A program made the translations under genes and the position numbers. This document shows positions 63,463 to 64,000 of a stretch of DNA of 64,000 nucleotides, piece by piece; the first letter of the stretch is position 1, and each line of letters starts with the position of its first letter. Below the pieces are notes generated by a model. It was not told where the DNA came from. It did not search any database and saw nothing but the letters and a program-made list of their open reading frames with translations. The DNA comes from Acholoe squamosa (lineage: Eukaryota; Annelida; Polychaeta; Phyllodocida; Polynoidae), in assembly GCA_949317995.1 (NCBI GenBank), contig OX439038.1:34432613-34496612 (forward strand), given 5' to 3'.

Positions 63463-64000
63463 CTTTATAAAACGGTGTACATTTCATTCTGAACCATCAA
63501 TCACCTAATTAAGGTATGTCTAGACCAATTATAGGCCCTTGGCTTGTTTACAGCTATGCTGACCTTGCTGAGGTGTGCACTGCACTCCTATAATGCACTC
63601 AAGGTCATTTCTACTGTCCAGCAGAGCACTGCCAGCCGTTTTATAATACATCTTAATGAACAGAAAGACATTAGACTTAAAGTTTCCTGTCTTCTTGGTA
63701 TGAATTTGGGTTCGCGGTACCCTAGTTGAATTTAATGAGATAGTTATCTTACAGACAACCATACTGGGGTTGTATAACATAAAGTTGTGAGTGTAAATTG
63801 TGGGCGCCTGTACTATGCTGCCTATACTAGGCTGTGAAGAGAAATGCCTAGAAGTACCCACTGATCCCCACACCTTTCTGTTCAAACTGTTGCTACTACC
63901 CCGTATGTATGTCTGGTTTAAACCTCCGCATATAAGGCACACTATGGGCTTTCACTTGGCAGTTTAGTACCGTTCTATTGGGTTATATATCTGGCTACCA
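63463..64000. other. TEP intron to the right edge
   Basis: No further bait cassette seen; the constitutive upstream exons must lie beyond the window. Confidence 0.45.

Overview
The window is animal nuclear DNA: spliced genes with GT..AG introns, many dispersed and tandem repeats, and two retrotransposon wrecks. A mollusc, perhaps a bivalve, is the best guess. That rests on a CD109-like thioester protein (TEP) gene with alternative bait exons, a SINE ending in a CTTAGCTGT / (TCAC)n tail, and a DIRS-order element. It is inference and cannot be proven from the sequence alone.

Region 1 (1-7.5 kb, + strand) is the 3' part of a coiled-coil gene that I read as TBC1D31 (WDR67). Twelve exons, including 30-nt and 19-nt micro-exons, encode about 430 residues and end at a stop at 7038-7040.

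Region 2 (63.3 kb down to 8.5 kb, - strand) is one very large gene for a GPI-anchored CD109/alpha-2-macroglobulin-family TEP. Its N-terminal exons lie beyond the right edge. Exons from 27.6 to 14.3 kb give a continuous protein: the end of the bait region, an MG domain, the CUB start, the thioester domain with GCGEQ, the rest of the CUB, the receptor-binding domain and a Cys-rich tail.

The striking part is its alternative exons. (a) Between 36.8 and 63.3 kb stand at least 13 tandem versions of the bait-region exon. All have the same splice phases, and nearly all end in a version of FPETWIW. Their variable parts are collagen-like Gly-X-Y, polyproline or acidic. Eight are intact and five are broken. 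(b) Two alternative thioester-domain exons (23.66-23.82 and 23.45-23.60 kb) place Asn or His at the position of the catalytic His of C3/C4B. (c) Two alternative C-terminal hydrophobic tails (14.3 kb and 8.5 kb) are possible. Exon phase makes any two baits, or both thioester exons together, frameshift, so choice must be mutually exclusive. Together these could let one gene make at least 8 x 2 x 2 proteins differing in protease trap, thioester chemistry and membrane anchor.

Region 3 is repeats. A DIRS-order retrotransposon with split direct repeats (30.9-35.9 kb) sits in the intron between the bait array and the common acceptor. A Ty3/gypsy pol fragment (57.6-59.5 kb, - strand) is interrupted by a SINE and lies between direct repeats, with inverted tRNA-like ends outside them. 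There are at least five families of inverted-repeat elements (one shown by an empty/filled site pair to insert at TA), a solo LTR inside an (AT)n tract, a 495-bp palindrome, and several minisatellites. No prokaryotic features or CRISPR arrays are present.
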